This document shows, one piece after another, positions 42,351 to 52,578 of a DNA stretch of 64,000 bases. This DNA comes from Bacteroidales bacterium (GTDB lineage Bacteria; Bacteroidota; Bacteroidia; Bacteroidales; WCHB1-69), in assembly GCA_017443175.1 (NCBI GenBank), contig JAFSOZ010000008.1, forward strand, positions 1 to 64,000, written 5' to 3'. The notes beneath the pieces were generated by a model. It was not told the origin of the DNA, searched no databases, and saw only the letters and a program-made list of their open reading frames with translations. Positions within the stretch are counted from its first letter, which is position 1. The number at the start of each line of letters is the position of its first letter. Made by a program: the position numbers and the translations under genes.

Positions 42351-43548
42351 AGTTCGTTCTTCCCGGATAAACCTTGAGGGCTTCCTCCAGACATTTCACA
42401 GCCTTTTTCAGGTCTTCCACCTTGAGGCAGTAGCTGATACGGACCTCGTTGGTGCCTTGGCCTTTGGTAGAATAGAATCCGGTAGCCGGAGCCATCATCG
42501 TGGTCTCGCCGTTGTAGTTGAATTCTTCCAGCATCCACTGGCAGAAGCGGTCGGAGTTGTCGATGGGGAGGCGGGCCACACAGTAGAACGCGCCTTTGGG
42601 CATGGGCACGTAGCAGCCGGGAATGGCGTTCACGCCGTTGACCACGGTATTGCGGCGGGCCACATAGTCGGTGATAACCGCGTCAAAGTACTCTTTCGGA
42701 GTATCCACGGCAGCCTCGCCAAGGATTTGGCCGTAGGTTGGCGGCGACAGACGAGCCTGGGCGAACTTCATGGCCGTATTATAGACGTCCTTGTTGTGCG
42801 TGATGAGCGCACCCGTACGCACACCGCATGCGCTGTAACGTTTGGAGACAGAGTCCAAAAGGACCACATTCTGTTCCAGACCTTCCAACTGCATCACGGA
42901 GAAATGTTTCACACCGTCATAGCAGAACTCACGATACACCTCATCGGCAAACAGGAAGAGGTCGTGTTTCTTGGCAATCTCACCCAGTTGGCGGATTTCT
43001 TCTTCCGTGTACAGATAACCCGTCGGATTGTTGGGGTTACACACCATGATGGCCTTGGTCTTCGGGGTAATGAGCTTTTCAAACTCCTCGATAGAAGGCA
43101 AAGCAAAACCATTGTCAATGGTGGAGACGATGGGTTTCACAACCACGCCGCAGGTCACGGCAAATCCATTGTAGTTGGCATAAAACGGTTCGGGGATGAT
43201 AATCTCGTCGCCCGGATCCATACAGCTGTTGAAGGCGAAAAGCAGACCTTCGCTGCCACCCGTGGTGATCAAAATCTCATCGGGCGTGATATCAATGCCC
43301 ACACTGTGGTAGTATTCAACCAATTTCTTGCGGTAACTGAGATTACCGGCGGAGTGGGTATAGGCGATAACCGGCACATCAGCGTTCTTGACAGCCTCGC
43401 GGGCACCCTTGGGGGTCTCGATATCCGGCTGGCCAATGTTCAAGTGATAAACGTGAACTCCGCGAGACTTTGCTGCATCGGAGAAAGGCACCAATTTACG
43501 AATCGGTGAGGAGGGCATGGTCTGTCCTTTTTTGGAAATTTGAGGCAT
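42349..43548 (-). CDS. class I/II PLP-dependent aminotransferase (aspartate-type)
   Basis: 399 residues from ATG 43548. Fold type I markers: NIGQPDIETP (about 36), TTGGSEGLLFAF (about 95), CNPNNPTGYLYT (about 168), LFADEVYREF (about 198) and the PLP-lysine segment LDSVSKRYSACGVRTG (about 228-243, Lys in SKRYS). The C-terminal Arg for the substrate carboxylate lies in NEVRISYCL. Catalyses amino transfer between an amino acid and a 2-oxo acid; likely aspartate or a related substrate. The TTG 21 codons upstream overlaps the promoter box and is rejected. Confidence 0.88.
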   Translation of the reverse strand: MPQISKKGQTMPSSPIRKLVPFSDAAKSRGVHVYHLNIGQPDIETPKGAREAVKNADVPVIAYTHSAGNLSYRKKLVEYYHSVGIDITPDEILITTGGSEGLLFAFNSCMDPGDEIIIPEPFYANYNGFAVTCGVVVKPIVSTIDNGFALPSIEEFEKLITPKTKAIMVCNPNNPTGYLYTEEEIRQLGEIAKKHDLFLFADEVYREFCYDGVKHFSVMQLEGLEQNVVLLDSVSKRYSACGVRTGALITHNKDVYNTAMKFAQARLSPPTYGQILGEAAVDTPKEYFDAVITDYVARRNTVVNGVNAIPGCYVPMPKGAFYCVARLPIDNSDRFCQWMLEEFNYNGETTMMAPATGFYSTKGQGTNEVRISYCLKVEDLKKAVKCLEEALKVYPGRTN

Positions 43549-43600
43549 AGAATTTAATGTATTGAATGTTAATAGAATATATTTTTTTCTTAAGAGTGGG

Positions 43601-43608
43601 CAAAGATA
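43601..43608 (-). promoter_or_regulatory. -7 box for the aminotransferase gene
   Basis: TATCTTTG on the minus strand, about 53 nt before ATG 43548. Confidence 0.65.
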
Positions 43609-43635
43609 CAATTTTTGTTTATAGAAAGGCTATGC

Positions 43636-43668
43636 AATTAAGAAACTAAGAAATTAAGAAATTTAGGT
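43636..43668. repeat. AATTAAGAAACTAAGAA minisatellite
   Basis: Units AATTAAGAA, ACTAAGAA, ATTAAGAA and ATTTAGG in the space between two divergent promoters. Confidence 0.6.
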
Positions 43669-43703
43669 GTGGCAAGTGTGTTACTGTGCATTACGATTTT
43701 TCG

Positions 43704-43711
43704 TATTTTTG
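43704..43711 (+). promoter_or_regulatory. -7 box for the Omp85-like protein gene
   Basis: TATTTTTG, 19 nt before ATG 43730. Confidence 0.65.
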
Positions 43712-43729
43712 CGCCGATATTTATTTCTC

Positions 43730-45169
43730 ATGCGTATGAAAAAACTTCTGCTCTTTTTGCTATGCATCGTATTTTTAAGCACATACACCCTTCAGGCACA
43801 AGTCACGGACTCCGGCAAGAAAACGGAGAAAACCGCCAAAACCAAAAAGCCTAAAAAAGAGAAAAGCGCAATCCGCACCGGATGGACCTTCGGCATACTG
43901 CCTTCGGTGGCCTACGATGCCGACAAAGGTTTCCAATACGGCGTCTTAGCCAATGTCTATGATTTCGGTGACGGCTCCATCTACCCCGAATACTTCCATT
44001 CGCTCTACTTCGAGGCAGCCTACACTACAAAACGTTCCGGTCTCTTCCGCTTCGCGTACGACTCCAAGCACCTCATCCCCAACCATCGTCTCAAAATCGA
44101 CGTTTCCTATCTGCCCGACGCGCTGTGCGATTTTTATGGCTACAACGGTTACCAGACCGTCTATAACGCAGGATGGGCAAAGAAAAAATACACGGACACT
44201 TACATTTCCAGAGCTTTCTACAAATCGCAGCGCGACCTGTTTCGCGTGGCTGCCGACATAGATGGCCCCATCGGTAGCAACTGGTATTGGAACGCCGGCA
44301 TCGGACTGCTTGGCTACCAGATCGGCAGTGTCAACATCGACATGATCAACAAGAACAAGAAGCCGGAGAACATGCTTCCCGAGGTGGACGGCCTGTACGA
44401 GAAATACACCAAGTGGGGCATCATCGCACCCAACGAAGCCAACGGCGGCTGGCATCCCTATTTGCGCGGAGGCATCTCCTTCGACAACCGCGACCGCCAG
44501 CAAAACACCCACAAGGGCATGAATGCGGAAATCTTCTGGACCTATAATGCCGCCTTTGGCGAGGACAAGGAGTTCAACAACCTGATGCTCAACGCCTCCT
44601 TCCGCCATTTTGTGCCAGTGTATAAAGACTATATCACTTTCGCCTACCGCTTGGCCACCCAGCTGACCGTGGCAGGAAATTCCCCGTTTTATCTCAGTAA
44701 CTACTATAACAATCTCTTCATCCAGCGTGTGCTGTACGAAGGACTGGGCGGCGGCAACACGCTCCGTGGCGTGCTCCGCAACCGCATCACTGCCCCTGGC
44801 TACGCCTTTGCCAACGTGGAGTTCCGCTTCAAAATTTGCAAATTCGACATCGGTAAGGAGCACTTCTTCATCGGCCTCAACCCCTTTGTGGATGCCGGCA
44901 TGATTCTCCAACCCTACAGATTGAATGAACGTGAAATCCGCCAGAACATCGCGGCCAACGATCCTGATTTTGACATCTCACAATTGGATGATTACATAGT
45001 TTTCGAAGACAAGGCCAACGTCTATCGTCCCCATTTCTCGGGCGGTCTCGGCCTCAAGCTGATGATGAACGACAACTTCGTACTCTCCGTGGATTGGGCC
45101 GTCCCGTTCGACAAACGCGACAACGACGGTATGGCCAACATCTATGTGAAAATGGGCTATATGTTCTAA
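43730..45169 (+). CDS. Omp85/surface-antigen-like outer-membrane protein
   Basis: About 479 residues from ATG 43730 (ATG 43736 possible). Signal peptide (KKLLLFLLCIVFLSTYTLQAQ), a short Lys-rich linker, then a barrel of the bacterial surface antigen/BamA-C type: WTFGILPSVAYDADKGFQYGVLANVYDFG, RDRQQNTHKGMNAEIFWTY and the strand ending VKMGYMF with a C-terminal Phe. Related barrels insert or export outer-membrane components; no POTRA domains are visible, so it is not BamA. Precedes murB by only 16 nt. Confidence 0.78.
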   Translation: MRMKKLLLFLLCIVFLSTYTLQAQVTDSGKKTEKTAKTKKPKKEKSAIRTGWTFGILPSVAYDADKGFQYGVLANVYDFGDGSIYPEYFHSLYFEAAYTTKRSGLFRFAYDSKHLIPNHRLKIDVSYLPDALCDFYGYNGYQTVYNAGWAKKKYTDTYISRAFYKSQRDLFRVAADIDGPIGSNWYWNAGIGLLGYQIGSVNIDMINKNKKPENMLPEVDGLYEKYTKWGIIAPNEANGGWHPYLRGGISFDNRDRQQNTHKGMNAEIFWTYNAAFGEDKEFNNLMLNASFRHFVPVYKDYITFAYRLATQLTVAGNSPFYLSNYYNNLFIQRVLYEGLGGGNTLRGVLRNRITAPGYAFANVEFRFKICKFDIGKEHFFIGLNPFVDAGMILQPYRLNEREIRQNIAANDPDFDISQLDDYIVFEDKANVYRPHFSGGLGLKLMMNDNFVLSVDWAVPFDKRDNDGMANIYVKMGYMF

Positions 45170-45185
45170 AACACCAACAGGGACC

Positions 45186-46196
45186 ATGCAGATTTACGAA
45201 AACTATTCGGTGAAAGAGCACAACACATTCAAGATGGATGTGTGCTGTGCGCGCTTTGTCTGCGTGGAGCACCCTGAGGAGGTCCGGCAGTTGGCGAAGC
45301 AAGGGCTGTTTCAGTCCGAGCACTTCATTCTCGGAGGCGGCAGCAACGTGCTGTTCACCCAAGACTATGCGGGCACTGTCATACACCCCGTGTTCAAAGG
45401 AATGGAGGTGATGGAAGAAACGGATGACGATGTGCTTTTGCGCGTGGCCGCGGGCGAGGAGTGGGAGCATCTGCAGCAATTCTGCCTGCAACACCAACTT
45501 TACGGCATTGAAAACCTCATCGGCATCCCCGGATTAGTGGGCAGTGCTCCGGTGCAAAACATCGGTGCCTACGGCGTGGAAGTGAAAGACTCCATTGCAC
45601 GCGTGGAGGGCCTGCGCACCGACACCCTGCAACCCTTCGCACTGTCCAACACACAGTGCCACTTCGGCTATCGCGACTCCATATTCAAACGCGAACTGAA
45701 GCACAAATGCTTCATCACCCACGTCATCTTCCGACTCTCCAAGCGCGAACACTACACCCTGACCTACAAGGCTCTGAACGCGGAATTGGACCGCTGCGGA
45801 ATGAAACCCTCCCTGCAGAACATCACCGACTGCATCCTGCGCGTGCGCAACAGCAAACTGCCCGACATTTCCAAAATCGGATGCGCCGGCAGCTTCTTCA
45901 AAAACCCCGTCCTCACGCAGGCAGAATTTGAACAGCTGCAACAAACCTTTCCGGATCTAGTATCCTATCCTGCAGAAGAGGGACACGTGAAACTCTCCGC
46001 CGGCCAGCTGATAGAGAAAGCGGGATGGAAAGGCCGCCGCAACGACGATGCGGGCGTGTACGACAAACAAGCCCTGGTGCTGGTAAACTACGGAATGGCA
46101 ACACCTCAAGAGATTGTGTCACTTTGCCAGCAAGTCATTGATGACGTGAACAAACTCTTCGGCGTGACCCTTGCACCGGAGGTGAACATTTTATGA
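45186..46196 (+). CDS. murB: UDP-N-acetylenolpyruvoylglucosamine reductase
   Basis: FAD-dependent reductase making UDP-MurNAc for peptidoglycan. 336 residues, type I MurB. FAD-binding GGGSNVLFT (about residue 55) and IPGLVGSAPVQNIGAYG (about 116); the proton donor Ser in CAGSFFKNP (about 236); final catalytic Glu in LAPEVNIL at the C-terminus. Cytoplasmic. Close to an Omp85-like gene upstream and DUF4954 downstream, probably one transcript. Confidence 0.96.
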   Translation: MQIYENYSVKEHNTFKMDVCCARFVCVEHPEEVRQLAKQGLFQSEHFILGGGSNVLFTQDYAGTVIHPVFKGMEVMEETDDDVLLRVAAGEEWEHLQQFCLQHQLYGIENLIGIPGLVGSAPVQNIGAYGVEVKDSIARVEGLRTDTLQPFALSNTQCHFGYRDSIFKRELKHKCFITHVIFRLSKREHYTLTYKALNAELDRCGMKPSLQNITDCILRVRNSKLPDISKIGCAGSFFKNPVLTQAEFEQLQQTFPDLVSYPAEEGHVKLSAGQLIEKAGWKGRRNDDAGVYDKQALVLVNYGMATPQEIVSLCQQVIDDVNKLFGVTLAPEVNIL

Positions 46197-46224
46197 TTCT
46201 ATTGATAATTTAAAAAAGAAAAAA

Positions 46225-48438
46225 ATGGACAAAGTTATCATTCTTCCTTACGACAGGATATACAAAAACTTCATCGATTCCAAGTATCTGCACGACGGAC
46301 ACGATGAGTATTACTACCGTGACCAGCAGGTGAAACACCCTGAAGGCGGCTGGCGGCATCTGCGCTCTGACGAGATTGAGCGGCTGGTCATCAACAACAA
46401 TTCCGCCTCCAATTGGGACGACATCTGGATCACGGACGAGTTCGACACCAACATGATCCGCAACAACCGCTTCTTCGGCATGGTGCGTATCGGGCGCGTG
46501 CGCAAAGAAATCCTGCAATATCACGACCTCCGTATGCCAGTGGGAATCACCGACAGCAGCATCATGTCGTGCGACATCGGTGACGACGCAGCCATCCATG
46601 ACGTGCATTACATGGCCAACTACATCATCGGCGACCGCTGCATCCTCTTCAACATCCAAGAACTCTCCACCACGGACCACTCCAAATTCGGCAACGGCGT
46701 GGTGAAGGAAGGCGAGCCCGAGGATGTGCGTGTGTGGCTGGAGGTGATGAATGAGAATGGCGGTAGGTCCATCCTGCCCTTCGACGGCATGATCACGGCG
46801 GATGCGTACCTGTGGGCCAAATATGCCGACAACACCCTCCTGCAAGAGCGCCTCAAGGAAATCACGCAGAAGAGCCTCAGCAGCCACAGGGGTTTCTACG
46901 GCACCATCGGCGAGAGCTGTGTCATCAAAAACTGCTGGATTTTGAAAGATGCCAAAATCGGCACACACTGCTACATCAAAGGCGCCTCCAAACTCAAAAA
47001 CGTCACCATCAACTCCTCTGAAGAGGAGCCTACCCAAATCGGCGAAGGCGTGATCTTGGTAAACGGCATCACCGGCTATGGTTGCCATATCTTCTATTCC
47101 GTCACCGCCACTCGCTTCGTGTTAGGCGACAACTGCAATCTTAAATACGGCGCACGGTTGATTCACTCTGTGTTAGGCGACAACTCCACCATCTCCTGCT
47201 GCGAGGTGCTCAACAATCTCATCTTCCCGTCGCACGAACAGCACCATAACAACTCCTTCCTCATCTCCGCCTGCGTGATGGGACAGAGCAACATGGCTGC
47301 CGGCGCCACCATGGGTTCCAATCATAACAGTCGCGCCACCGACGGTGAGATTGTGGCCGGACGCGGCTTCTGGCCTGGACTGTGCACCAGCGTGAAACAC
47401 TCCTCCAAGTTCGCATCCTTCACCCTGTTGGCCAAGTCGGACTTTCCGCACGAACTCAACATCAAACTGCCTTTCAGCCTGGTGAACAACAACCCCAAAA
47501 CCGACGAATTGGAGGTAATGCCCGCTTATTGGTGGATGTACAACATGTACGCCATCGCCCGGAACACTTCCAAATACCAGAAACGCGACACCCGCAAGCG
47601 CAAAATCCAGAACATTGAGTTCGAGACCTACGCGCCCGACACCATGGAAGAGGCCATCGAGGGTCGCAAATTGTTAGAAGGATGGACAGGCAAAGCTTAT
47701 TTGCTCCAACAAGGCAACTTCGACCCCAATATGGATTTCAAGGAACTGCGCAAGATTGGGAAGAATATTCTGGACAACGAACCTGAAACAGCCAAAAGGC
47801 TGGAAATCATCGGCGAGGGCATGGAGTGCGGCCACCGCAAGGTGCGCATCCTCAAAGCCTGCGAAGCATACCACGCCTACGGTGACATGATCACCTACTA
47901 CGCCGTGAAGAACATCGTCCATTTTCTGGAAAACAATCCCACCTTCACCATCGACGCCCTGCGGAAAGAGATGGAGAGCAAACGCCAGCGCGAGTGGGTG
48001 AACCTCGGCGGACAGCTGATGAACGGCGATGAAGTGGAACAACTGATTCACGACATCAACTGCGGTGTACTCAACAGCTGGGAGGACATCCACCATCGTT
48101 ACGATGAGATATGGCGCAGCTACACCATGGAGAAACTCCGCCATGCCTACCTGTCCCTCATCTTCCTGCATAAGGACGAAACCGAAACACTGACTCCTGA
48201 ACTGTGGAAACAGGCTCTAAAGGAAGCCATGCGCATCCAGCAATTCATTTGTGACCAGGTATATATTACCCGTAAAAAAGACTACGACAACGAATTCCGC
48301 AACGCCACCTTCCACAACGAAGAAGAAAAAATCGCCGTCATCGGCGAACTTGACGAAGTGAGCTTTGTGAAACAGATACGAGAGCAAACGAAGGAAATTT
48401 TAACGACATACAAGAAATACGAGGAAATTGAGAATTGA
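46225..48438 (+). CDS. DUF4954 family protein with left-handed beta-helix
   Basis: 737 residues, matching the DUF4954 family of Bacteroidota and a few other phyla. N-terminal region up to about residue 120; hexapeptide-type repeats of a left-handed beta helix from about 225 to 400 (IGESCVIKNCWILKDAKIGTHCYIKG, VILVNGITGYGCHIFYS, LGDNCNLKYGARLIHSVLGDNSTIS, MGQSNMAAGATMGSNHNSR); a helical C-terminal third. Such helices often belong to sugar-nucleotide acyl- or nucleotidyltransferases. Reaction unknown; the neighbouring murB, nagB and ugd suggest amino-sugar metabolism. The C-terminal EIEN overlaps an AT-rich repeat. Confidence 0.8.
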   Translation: MDKVIILPYDRIYKNFIDSKYLHDGHDEYYYRDQQVKHPEGGWRHLRSDEIERLVINNNSASNWDDIWITDEFDTNMIRNNRFFGMVRIGRVRKEILQYHDLRMPVGITDSSIMSCDIGDDAAIHDVHYMANYIIGDRCILFNIQELSTTDHSKFGNGVVKEGEPEDVRVWLEVMNENGGRSILPFDGMITADAYLWAKYADNTLLQERLKEITQKSLSSHRGFYGTIGESCVIKNCWILKDAKIGTHCYIKGASKLKNVTINSSEEEPTQIGEGVILVNGITGYGCHIFYSVTATRFVLGDNCNLKYGARLIHSVLGDNSTISCCEVLNNLIFPSHEQHHNNSFLISACVMGQSNMAAGATMGSNHNSRATDGEIVAGRGFWPGLCTSVKHSSKFASFTLLAKSDFPHELNIKLPFSLVNNNPKTDELEVMPAYWWMYNMYAIARNTSKYQKRDTRKRKIQNIEFETYAPDTMEEAIEGRKLLEGWTGKAYLLQQGNFDPNMDFKELRKIGKNILDNEPETAKRLEIIGEGMECGHRKVRILKACEAYHAYGDMITYYAVKNIVHFLENNPTFTIDALRKEMESKRQREWVNLGGQLMNGDEVEQLIHDINCGVLNSWEDIHHRYDEIWRSYTMEKLRHAYLSLIFLHKDETETLTPELWKQALKEAMRIQQFICDQVYITRKKDYDNEFRNATFHNEEEKIAVIGELDEVSFVKQIREQTKEILTTYKKYEEIEN

Positions 48439-48439
48439 G

Positions 48440-48504
48440 GACTATCACCTCATTTACCTCATTCACCTCATTCACCCCATTCACCCATTTAACCCCTTTT
48501 TCCC
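48440..48504. repeat. ACCTCATTC minisatellite before nagB
   Basis: Nine-base units (TCATTTACC, TCATTCACC, TCATTCACC, CCATTCACC, CATTTAACC) fill the DUF4954-nagB gap. Confidence 0.8.
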
Positions 48505-49290
48505 ATGCGAGTAATCATCAAAAACAACTACAACGAAATGTCCCAGTGGGCCGCACAACACATCGTGGAACGTATCAACGCGTTCAAGCCCACCAATGAA
48601 AAACCTTTTATTTTGGGTTTGCCCACCGGTTCCACCCCCATCGGCACTTACAAAGAACTGATCCGATTGCACAAAGAAGGCAAGGTTTCCTTTGCCAATG
48701 TGGTAACCTTCAATATGGATGAATATGTAAAGATTCCGGAAAGTCATCCCGAGAGCTACCATTCTTTCATGTGGAACAATTTTTTCAATCACATTGACAT
48801 CAAGAAAGAGAATGTCAACATTTTGAATGGCAATGCCGAAGATTTAGAGGCAGAGTGCCAGCGTTACGAGGACAAGATCAAGTCCTACGGCGGCATTGAC
48901 CTGTTCATGGGCGGCATCGGGCCCGACGGGCACATTGCCTTCAACGAGCCTGGCTCCTCGCTCACGTCGCGCACACGTGTGAAGACGCTGACGATGGACA
49001 CGGTGATCGCCAACTCCCGTTTCTTTGACAACGACATCAACCAAGTGCCCAAGACGGCCCTGACCGTGGGTGTAGGCACCGTGATGGACGCCCGCGAGGT
49101 GATGATCTTGGCCAATGGTCATGGAAAGGCCCGCGCGCTGGCCGCCGCCATCGAAGGCTCCGTCAGCCAGATGTGTACCGTCTCCGTGCTGCAACTGCAC
49201 CCCAAGGGCATTATCGTCTGCGATGACGCCGCCTGCGACGAGATTACCTATGGCACGGTGAAGTATTTCAAAGACATCGAGGGTAGGTAA
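48505..49290 (+). CDS. nagB: glucosamine-6-phosphate deaminase
   Basis: Converts GlcN-6-P to fructose-6-P and ammonia. 261 residues, standard length. Substrate-binding loop [16 protein letters not shown] (about residue 37), catalytic Asp in TFNMDEYV (about 70), and [17 protein letters not shown] (about 134) with the His/Glu pair. Allows use of amino sugars from host glycans or wall turnover. No transport or nagA gene beside it. Confidence 0.95.
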   Translation: MRVIIKNNYNEMSQWAAQHIVERINAFKPTNEKPFILGLPTGSTPIGTYKELIRLHKEGKVSFANVVTFNMDEYVKIPESHPESYHSFMWNNFFNHIDIKKENVNILNGNAEDLEAECQRYEDKIKSYGGIDLFMGGIGPDGHIAFNEPGSSLTSRTRVKTLTMDTVIANSRFFDNDINQVPKTALTVGVGTVMDAREVMILANGHGKARALAAAIEGSVSQMCTVSVLQLHPKGIIVCDDAACDEITYGTVKYFKDIEGR

Positions 49291-49335
49291 CAGGGGACAG
49301 TAGTCAGTGTACAGTAATCAGTAAATAGAGAATTG
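49291..49335. repeat. ACAGTAGTCAGTGTACAGTAATCAGT repeat
   Basis: Two copies of an ACAGTARTCAGT unit directly after the nagB stop, followed by AT-rich DNA; same spacer style as elsewhere in the window. Confidence 0.6.
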
Positions 49336-49352
49336 ATAAAAATTGCTTTTAT

Positions 49353-50606
49353 ATGAATATTTCAGTTGCCGGCACCGGCTATGTCGGGCTTAGCATCGCC
49401 ACCCTTCTGGCCCAGCACAATCATGTGACTGCCGTGGATATCGTGCCCGAACGCGTGGATATGGTGAACAACAGGAAGTCACCCATTCAGGATGATTACA
49501 TTGAGGATTATCTGGCGCACAAGCCGCTGGACCTCACCGCCACGCTGGATGCTGAATCCGGATATAAAGATGCCGATTTTGTGGTCATTGCCGCACCCAC
49601 CAATTACGACAGCCAGAAGAACTTCTTCGACACCTCCGCTGTGGAAGATGTCATTCGCATTGTGCTCCGCGTGAACCCCACCGCGGTGATGGTCATCAAA
49701 AGCACCATCCCTGTGGGCTACACCACACAAGTGCGCGAGAAATTCAGAGGAGCGGACGGGGAATTGCCGAACATCATCTTCGCGCCGGAATTCCTGCGCG
49801 AGAGCAAAGCCTTGTACGACAATCTATACCCGTCCCGCATCATCGTGGGTTATGATAAATCCAATCCTTTGCTGGAAGAGAAGGCGCACGAATTCGCCGA
49901 ACTCATCAAGCAGGGTGCACTGAAAGAGGATGTGCCTGTACTGTTCATGGGCAACACCGAAGCCGAGGCGGTGAAATTGTTCGCCAACACCTACCTGGCC
50001 TTGCGTGTCTCCTACTTCAACGAGCTGGACACCTACGCGGAAATCAAGGGACTGAACACCCAGCAGATTATCGAGGGCGTGTGTCTGGACCCGCGTATCG
50101 GCACGCACTACAACAACCCGAGCTTCGGCTACGGCGGCTATTGCCTGCCCAAGGACACGAAACAGCTCCTCGCCAACTACGCCGATGTGCCACAGAACAT
50201 GATGAGTGCCATCGTGGAAAGCAACCGCACCCGCAAGGACTTTATCGCCGACCGCGTGCTCAACATGGCCGGCTACTACGACTACTACAACCGCGGCGAC
50301 TTCAATCCCAGTGAGGAACGGCAGTGCGTCATTGGCGTCTATCGACTGACGATGAAGAGCAATTCCGACAACTTCCGTCAATCCTCTATCCAGGGCGTGA
50401 TGAAGCGCGTGAAGGCCAAGGGTGCCACCGTCATCATCTATGAGCCTACCCTGCCCGACGGCACTACATTCTTCGGCAGCCAAGTGGTGAACGACCTCGA
50501 CAAGTTCAAACAGCAGGCACAGGCTATCATCGCCAACCGCTACGACGAGTGTCTGGACGATGTGGCTGACAAGGTCTATACCCGCGACATTTTCAAAAGA
50601 GACTAG
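49353..50606 (+). CDS. ugd: nucleotide-sugar dehydrogenase (UDP-glucose 6-dehydrogenase type)
   Basis: 417 residues. NAD-binding GTGYVGLS at the N-terminus, [12 protein letters not shown] (about 110), [15 protein letters not shown] (about 145) and the catalytic Cys in [13 protein letters not shown] (about 265). C-terminal UDP-binding domain present. Oxidises a UDP-hexose to the uronic acid for surface polysaccharide. Followed 23 nt later by a secreted beta-helix protein gene. UDP-glucose is the likeliest substrate, but UDP-GlcNAc or related sugars are possible. Confidence 0.88.
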   Translation: MNISVAGTGYVGLSIATLLAQHNHVTAVDIVPERVDMVNNRKSPIQDDYIEDYLAHKPLDLTATLDAESGYKDADFVVIAAPTNYDSQKNFFDTSAVEDVIRIVLRVNPTAVMVIKSTIPVGYTTQVREKFRGADGELPNIIFAPEFLRESKALYDNLYPSRIIVGYDKSNPLLEEKAHEFAELIKQGALKEDVPVLFMGNTEAEAVKLFANTYLALRVSYFNELDTYAEIKGLNTQQIIEGVCLDPRIGTHYNNPSFGYGGYCLPKDTKQLLANYADVPQNMMSAIVESNRTRKDFIADRVLNMAGYYDYYNRGDFNPSEERQCVIGVYRLTMKSNSDNFRQSSIQGVMKRVKAKGATVIIYEPTLPDGTTFFGSQVVNDLDKFKQQAQAIIANRYDECLDDVADKVYTRDIFKRD

Positions 50607-50629
50607 TTAGAAAGAGACAACATACAAAA

Positions 50630-52567
50630 ATGAAAACCAAACAGCTGATTCTGTTTGTCTGCTTGTTGATTTTGATGAAAGTCCCTCTGAGTGCGCAAGA
50701 CACCCTGCTGTCCCCGAAGGATTTCGGTCTGTACGAAACTGTATCGGATTCTGAGCGTTACCAGGTGCTGTACAACACCCACGTGGCCGCTTTGAAAGCC
50801 GGTGTACCAGTGGATTACAGTGGAATAGACACGCTTACAATAGAGATCACTGCTTCGTCGCAAAGGATTCCACTGGGCAAAACCACCGACTTCAAAGGGT
50901 TGCGCCTCTCTGTGCGGAACAAAAGCAAGCTCTGTTATCTCTTTGAACGGCAGCAAACGGCCACCGGCATCACAATTGACAAAGCTTTGCTGGACGGTGA
51001 GGATTTCTCCTCCGTGCCTGAACTGGCCAATGGTTTGTATCAGCTGGTAATAGAAGATGAAAATCCGTGGGTGGCAAAGCGAATCGGGTACAGTTACAGT
51101 GCCATCCGCCGTGACATTCTGCTCATCTGCGACGGACAAAGTCGCAACAACCCCGTCATGCCATACAACAACGAGCAGTCGAAACCCAAGTGCTCTTTCG
51201 TTGCGGTGGATGAAGACGAAGAACCTGTGACAATCCAGAATCTCACGTTCATCCGCGACATGGGAAACACCTACAAAGTGATGCCCTTCATCATCAGCGG
51301 GCAGAACAACCTCCAAATACGGAACGTAACCATCCATACTCCCGAGAGCAAGCTGGTGTCTGACGCTGCCATTGATATCCAGAACTGCACCAACGTGACG
51401 ATGGAGAATGTCACCATCAACGGTACCTACTCGCGCAGCGACCATTCTGGATACGGCATCCTGATGAACAACGTGTGGAACAGCCGTTTTGTGCGGCTCA
51501 ACGCCAAAGCCAAGTGGGGCGTATTCGGAACCAACAACATGAACACCGTCTATTTGCAGGATTGCGACATCAACCGCTTTGACATCCACTGCTATGGCCG
51601 CGACGTCTCCATGAAAAGTTGCAAATTCAGCAATCTTTACAACCAGTTCTCATCCATGTACGGCACACTGTCTTATCAAAAATGCCGGTTTGTGAACTTC
51701 ATCCCTGTCTTGTTGGAGCCTTCCTATAACGCCTACACCCAATTCAAACTCAAGATGGAGGACTGTGTCTTTGATGCCACCAACAGCCGCTACTTCCTCA
51801 TATCCGCCGGCCGCCTCGACTCCGTGGTAAACACTCGCCCCGAACTGGCCAAGAAGCACTGGCCCGACATCTTCATCAAAAACATGACGGTGAATGTGCC
51901 CGACAATGTGGTGAAAGTTGTCCTTTTCAATCTCAACAACAAACAGGAAAAAGGGGCTTCCACACCGTACATCAAAACCATTTCCATCGATGGCATGAAA
52001 TTCAACTATTCCGGAAGCGGACATGCCGCCGACCTGCACCTGAGCAATCGCTATGTAAAATTGGCTCAAGCATACACCTGCAATATCAGCCATCTGGATA
52101 TCATACCGGTCACCGACAACCGGATTACGCAGGCCAAAACCAAATACAGCTATCCGGCCAGTCTGCATCCCAACATCCGCTATTCCGCCAAAGATATTAT
52201 CAAAGTCAGCAAGTCAAGACTCAACTACAACGTAAAGGCCAATGAAGCTTACAACTTGGTTTTTGAACGATGTACGTTAGGATTTGTGCGTTACACTTCT
52301 GCGGTGAATACGGCAAAACGTACCTATAAAAACTGCAACATCTACCTGAACTGTTCCGATGACATATATTATTATATAGACAATCATGCGGAATACACCG
52401 GCACACTGTTTATTCCCTGCAACCAAAAAATGCAGATTAATTTCTTTGGCAGCCGCAACGACGTGACGTTCAAGGATTGCCGGGTGCGCGACCGCTCCAA
52501 ACTGCTGTACAGGGGTTCTTCGGACAATAAAGAATTCAAGGATTTCCGCCTGAAGGGGAAGAGATGA
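50630..52567 (+). CDS. secreted right-handed beta-helix protein
   Basis: 645 residues with a signal peptide (residues 1-24, ending LSAQ). Between about residues 210 and 440 there are regular turns of a right-handed parallel beta-helix (VTIQNLTF, LQIRNVTIHT, VTMENVTING, VYLQDCDINRF, VSMKSCKFSN, LSYQKCRF), the fold of pectate lyases, polysaccharide lyases and some C5-epimerases. Catalytic residues could not be assigned. No T9SS tail, so perhaps periplasmic. It follows ugd, suggesting action on a uronic-acid-containing polymer; this is inference. Confidence 0.72.
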   Translation: MKTKQLILFVCLLILMKVPLSAQDTLLSPKDFGLYETVSDSERYQVLYNTHVAALKAGVPVDYSGIDTLTIEITASSQRIPLGKTTDFKGLRLSVRNKSKLCYLFERQQTATGITIDKALLDGEDFSSVPELANGLYQLVIEDENPWVAKRIGYSYSAIRRDILLICDGQSRNNPVMPYNNEQSKPKCSFVAVDEDEEPVTIQNLTFIRDMGNTYKVMPFIISGQNNLQIRNVTIHTPESKLVSDAAIDIQNCTNVTMENVTINGTYSRSDHSGYGILMNNVWNSRFVRLNAKAKWGVFGTNNMNTVYLQDCDINRFDIHCYGRDVSMKSCKFSNLYNQFSSMYGTLSYQKCRFVNFIPVLLEPSYNAYTQFKLKMEDCVFDATNSRYFLISAGRLDSVVNTRPELAKKHWPDIFIKNMTVNVPDNVVKVVLFNLNNKQEKGASTPYIKTISIDGMKFNYSGSGHAADLHLSNRYVKLAQAYTCNISHLDIIPVTDNRITQAKTKYSYPASLHPNIRYSAKDIIKVSKSRLNYNVKANEAYNLVFERCTLGFVRYTSAVNTAKRTYKNCNIYLNCSDDIYYYIDNHAEYTGTLFIPCNQKMQINFFGSRNDVTFKDCRVRDRSKLLYRGSSDNKEFKDFRLKGKR

Positions 52568-52578
52568 TTTTTTCCTGC

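Noticed and set aside
43549-43611. N-terminal extension of the aminotransferase
   Set aside because: The TTG start would lie on top of the predicted -7 promoter box.
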